A stretch of 44,045 nucleotides of DNA, taken from Symbiodinium natans. Taxonomy: Eukaryota > Sar > Dinophyceae > Suessiales > Symbiodiniaceae. The notes below the pieces were generated by a model. That model saw nothing but the letters and a program-made list of their open reading frames with translations, was not told where the DNA came from and ran no database searches. Numbering within the stretch: the stretch's first letter is position 1; each line of letters opens with the position of its first letter. Both the position numbers and the translations under genes were made by a program. Of this stretch, positions 43,825-44,045 are shown one piece after another. The DNA lies in assembly GCA_905221605.1 (NCBI GenBank), contig CAJNDS010001846.1, forward strand, positions 699,242 to 743,286. Reading direction: 5' to 3'.

Positions 43825-44045
43825 TGCCCGTTTCTATTATGTTGATCACTTCCGCTAGAAAGCTGCCTGTGGGGGGTCGTTGTTCTTTAAAAAAAAAATT
43901 CTCCACGCTAGGAGCTTGCCTGTAGGTCAGAGTTGCTGTAGCGTCGCAATCTGGGGAGCGCAGGGGCTCGAAAAATGCAGATTTAGCGACACCAAAATTG
44001 GGGCCGCCAGGCGGCCCCAATTTTGGGGTCGCAGTTCCAGCCTTT
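43825..44045 (+). repeat. 472-bp sub-repeat 2c, partial and variant
   Basis: Cut by the window end. It differs from every other copy by CGCTAGAAAG for CGCAAGAAAG, one extra base in the A-run/TCTCC junction, and GTAGGTCAG for GTGGGTCAG. It therefore does not correspond to 1c. Palindrome at about 43991-44026. Confidence 0.93.

Larger units (their letters stand above)
41391..44045 (+). repeat. 3,520-bp macrorepeat, copy 2 (cut by window end)
   Basis: Repeats copy 1 with almost no change; outside the sub-repeats I noticed only one substitution (A at 38434 is G at 41954). It continues past the right edge, so the true copy number is unknown. Confidence 0.95.

Noticed and set aside
1-44045. Dinoflagellate spliced-leader gene or relict leader (CCGTAGCCATTTTGGCTCAAG)
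   Set aside because: I looked for the leader and its reverse complement by eye and saw no match; partial CAAAATGGC words at 11.0 and 13.5 kb are too short.

Overview
The window looks like nuclear DNA of a dinoflagellate, probably a Symbiodiniaceae/Suessiales-type or Prorocentrum-type alga. The evidence is: eukaryotic multi-exon genes; short introns that mostly fit GC (or GA) 5' splice sites and AG|G 3' sites; (TTTAGGG)n telomere-type tracts; a bipartite plastid-targeting leader with a DAFVSP motif; and very repeat-rich, gene-poor spacers. There are no operons, Shine-Dalgarno sites or other prokaryotic features. All genes I can recognise lie on the minus strand, which fits the one-way gene arrays of dinoflagellates.

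Layout. 1-2.8 kb: NEMF/Rqc2 (ribosome-associated quality control), six exons visible, 3' end beyond the left edge. 2.9-4.2 kb: unrecognised minus-strand coding material, part of it probably the formin 3' end. 4.2-6.8 kb: a formin (Pro/Lys-rich FH1-like region plus FH2). 7-17 kb: no recognisable gene; simple repeats, including a 14-unit TTTAGGG tract. 17.0-18.0 kb: a plastid-targeted protein of unknown function. 18-20.5 kb: AT-rich spacer. 20.6-24.2 kb: short unrecognised coding-like segments and a minisatellite. 25.0-28.2 kb: an Ala/Pro repeat ORF and a gene in short exons whose joined reading gives a UBA-like domain and UIM-like helices. 28.2-31.2 kb: mostly featureless. 31.2-33.5 kb: a decayed, frameshifted retroelement with reverse transcriptase YVDD, next to a direct repeat pair. 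33.5-37.3 kb: a chain of unrelated tandem repeats. 37.9 kb to the right edge: a 3,520-bp unit repeated head to tail almost without change, itself holding a GGGTTTCC-rich tract and 472-bp sub-repeats, each with a perfect 17-bp palindrome.

The genes do not form a pathway, but NEMF and the UBA/UIM-like gene both point to ubiquitin-linked protein quality control. The two least-explained structures are the nested 3,520/472-bp array and the consistent GC-AG introns flanked by AG|G duplications, which resemble introner-type intron gain. Exon joins were worked out by eye from reading frame and homology and need transcript support.
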